NCBI RefSeq assembly: GCF_000473265.1
Contig: NZ_KI421511.1
Coordinates: 733,731 to 797,730, forward strand
Reading direction: 5' to 3'
Length of the DNA: 64,000 nucleotides
Origin: Amycolatopsis thermoflava N1165
GTDB taxonomy: Bacteria > Actinomycetota > Actinomycetes > Mycobacteriales > Pseudonocardiaceae
Position 1 is the stretch's first letter; each line of letters begins with the position of its first letter. Both the position numbers and the translations under genes were made by a program. Shown piece by piece: positions 63,649 to 64,000 of this stretch. The notes under the pieces were generated by a model. The model worked only from the letters and a program-made list of their open reading frames with translations. It did not search any database and was not told the origin of the DNA.

Positions 63649-64000
63649 ATGTCCCACTGGCTGTTCGAGCCTGGAAACGTCGGCCATTTCGCCACGTCCA
63701 GCGATCTCGACGACGAGCTGCTGGAACCGACGCCGCTGTACGAGGCGGTCGTCGACGCCGTGACCACACCCGCGATGCCCGAAGCCCATCCGCCTCTCGT
63801 CGCACCCGAACCTCCGTCGTTCCCCCCATCCGCCCGCGCGGCTGCGCCGGTCGAGTTCCAGGCCGAACAGACCCAATGCGATCTTCGACTGGCTGTAGGC
63901 GCGCGTCCCGTCGTAGGTGCGTTCCCAGTTCAGGTCGGCCCAGTTGATCGAGCCTTGGTTCGCGGCGACGCTCAGTTGCGAGGTCATCCGCGCGCGACCG
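63649..64000 (+). CDS. Possible gene start, open at window end
   Basis: ATG 63649 (AGGAG 13 bases upstream) opens SHWLFEPGNVGHFATSSDLD, DELLEPTPLYEAVVDAVTTP, acidic and with coding-like codon choice for about 50 residues. After ~63830 the frame becomes the complement of an SDR fragment, so only the first part may be a real N-terminus now joined to foreign DNA. No family recognised. Confidence 0.3.
   Translation, partial: MSHWLFEPGNVGHFATSSDLDDELLEPTPLYEAVVDAVTTPAMPEAHPPLVAPEPPSFPPSARAAAPVEFQAEQTQCDLRLAVGARPVVGAFPVQVGPVDRALVRGDAQLRGHPRAT
63830..64000 (-). pseudogene. SDR (retinol-dehydrogenase-type) fragment
   Basis: The minus strand entering from the window edge encodes SQLSVAANQGSINWADLNWE, RTYDGTRAYSQSKIALGLFG and LELDRRSRAGGWG, the middle of a protochlorophyllide-reductase-like SDR with Tyr-x3-Lys (YSQSK). 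After GGWG the frame loses all similarity, where ~60-80 further residues are expected. The gene is therefore cut off at about 63830. Its 5' part lies outside the window. Confidence 0.65.

Overview
The window is high-GC actinobacterial DNA with GTG/TTG starts, many 1-4 bp gene overlaps, a WhiB-type iron-sulfur regulator, a DUF2637 transfer-type membrane protein, a mycofactocin-type SDR and many XRE regulators with TPR-like tails. This is most like Pseudonocardiaceae (an Amycolatopsis-type genome), judged from gene content and style only. I see no rRNA, tRNA or CRISPR array.

Layout. (1) 1-4.6 kb: an XRE/TPR regulator followed by a SLOG-like protein, a repeat- and hairpin-rich gap, and a membrane-anchored XRE protein. 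(2) 5.2-9.5 kb: aldehyde dehydrogenase and two tandem paralogous SDRs, divergent from an AraC-type regulator. (3) 9.7-16 kb: a scrapyard of accessory DNA holding a truncated DNA ligase, an AT-rich repeat cluster, two small paralogous genes of unknown family each preceded by a similar hairpin, and a decayed conjugative-element block (nonsense-mutated small gene, WhiB fusion, frameshifted genes, DUF2637 protein). (4) 16-24.5 kb: regulators (NB-ARC/LuxR, GntR, XRE/TPR with a 5-formyl-THF cyclo-ligase-like enzyme, an ImmA/IrrE-like protein, a PAS protein and a double-HTH XRE protein). (5) 24.7-36.2 kb: a compact conjugation operon (ParA-like ATPase, small membrane protein, VirB8-like, VirB6-like, split VirB4, VirD4, DUF4913, SLT+NlpC/P60 hydrolase), headed by a large hairpin around the start codon. 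(6) 36.5-41.5 kb: secreted alpha/beta hydrolase, secreted SH3 protein, MetE/UROD-like protein, a mycofactocin-type SDR with a replaced 3' end, and a PucR regulator. (7) 42-47 kb: ctaD, MarR, an F420-reductase-like protein and an M20 hydrolase. (8) 46.7-62 kb: an aromatic/CoA catabolic region. A TetR regulator and three matching GAACGNNCGTTC sites link a SnoaL-like gene, the regulator itself and a seven-gene operon (MHS transporter, MaoC-SCP2 protein, hydrolase, acyl-CoA ligase, thiolase, CoA-transferase, acyl-CoA dehydrogenase). Between them an IclR regulator faces a two-component FADH2 phenol-type hydroxylase with catA- and catB-like genes. (9) 62-64 kb: IS3-family transposase remnant, a frameshifted DprA-like gene and an SDR fragment.

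How it works together (inference): the hydroxylase pair makes a catechol, CatA cleaves it and CatB lactonises it; no catC or pcaIJ is seen, so the neighbouring CoA operon may complete the route or may serve a separate acid substrate. The conjugation operon looks intact for the mating channel, but no relaxase, integrase or replication gene is visible in the window, so these must lie outside it or be absent.
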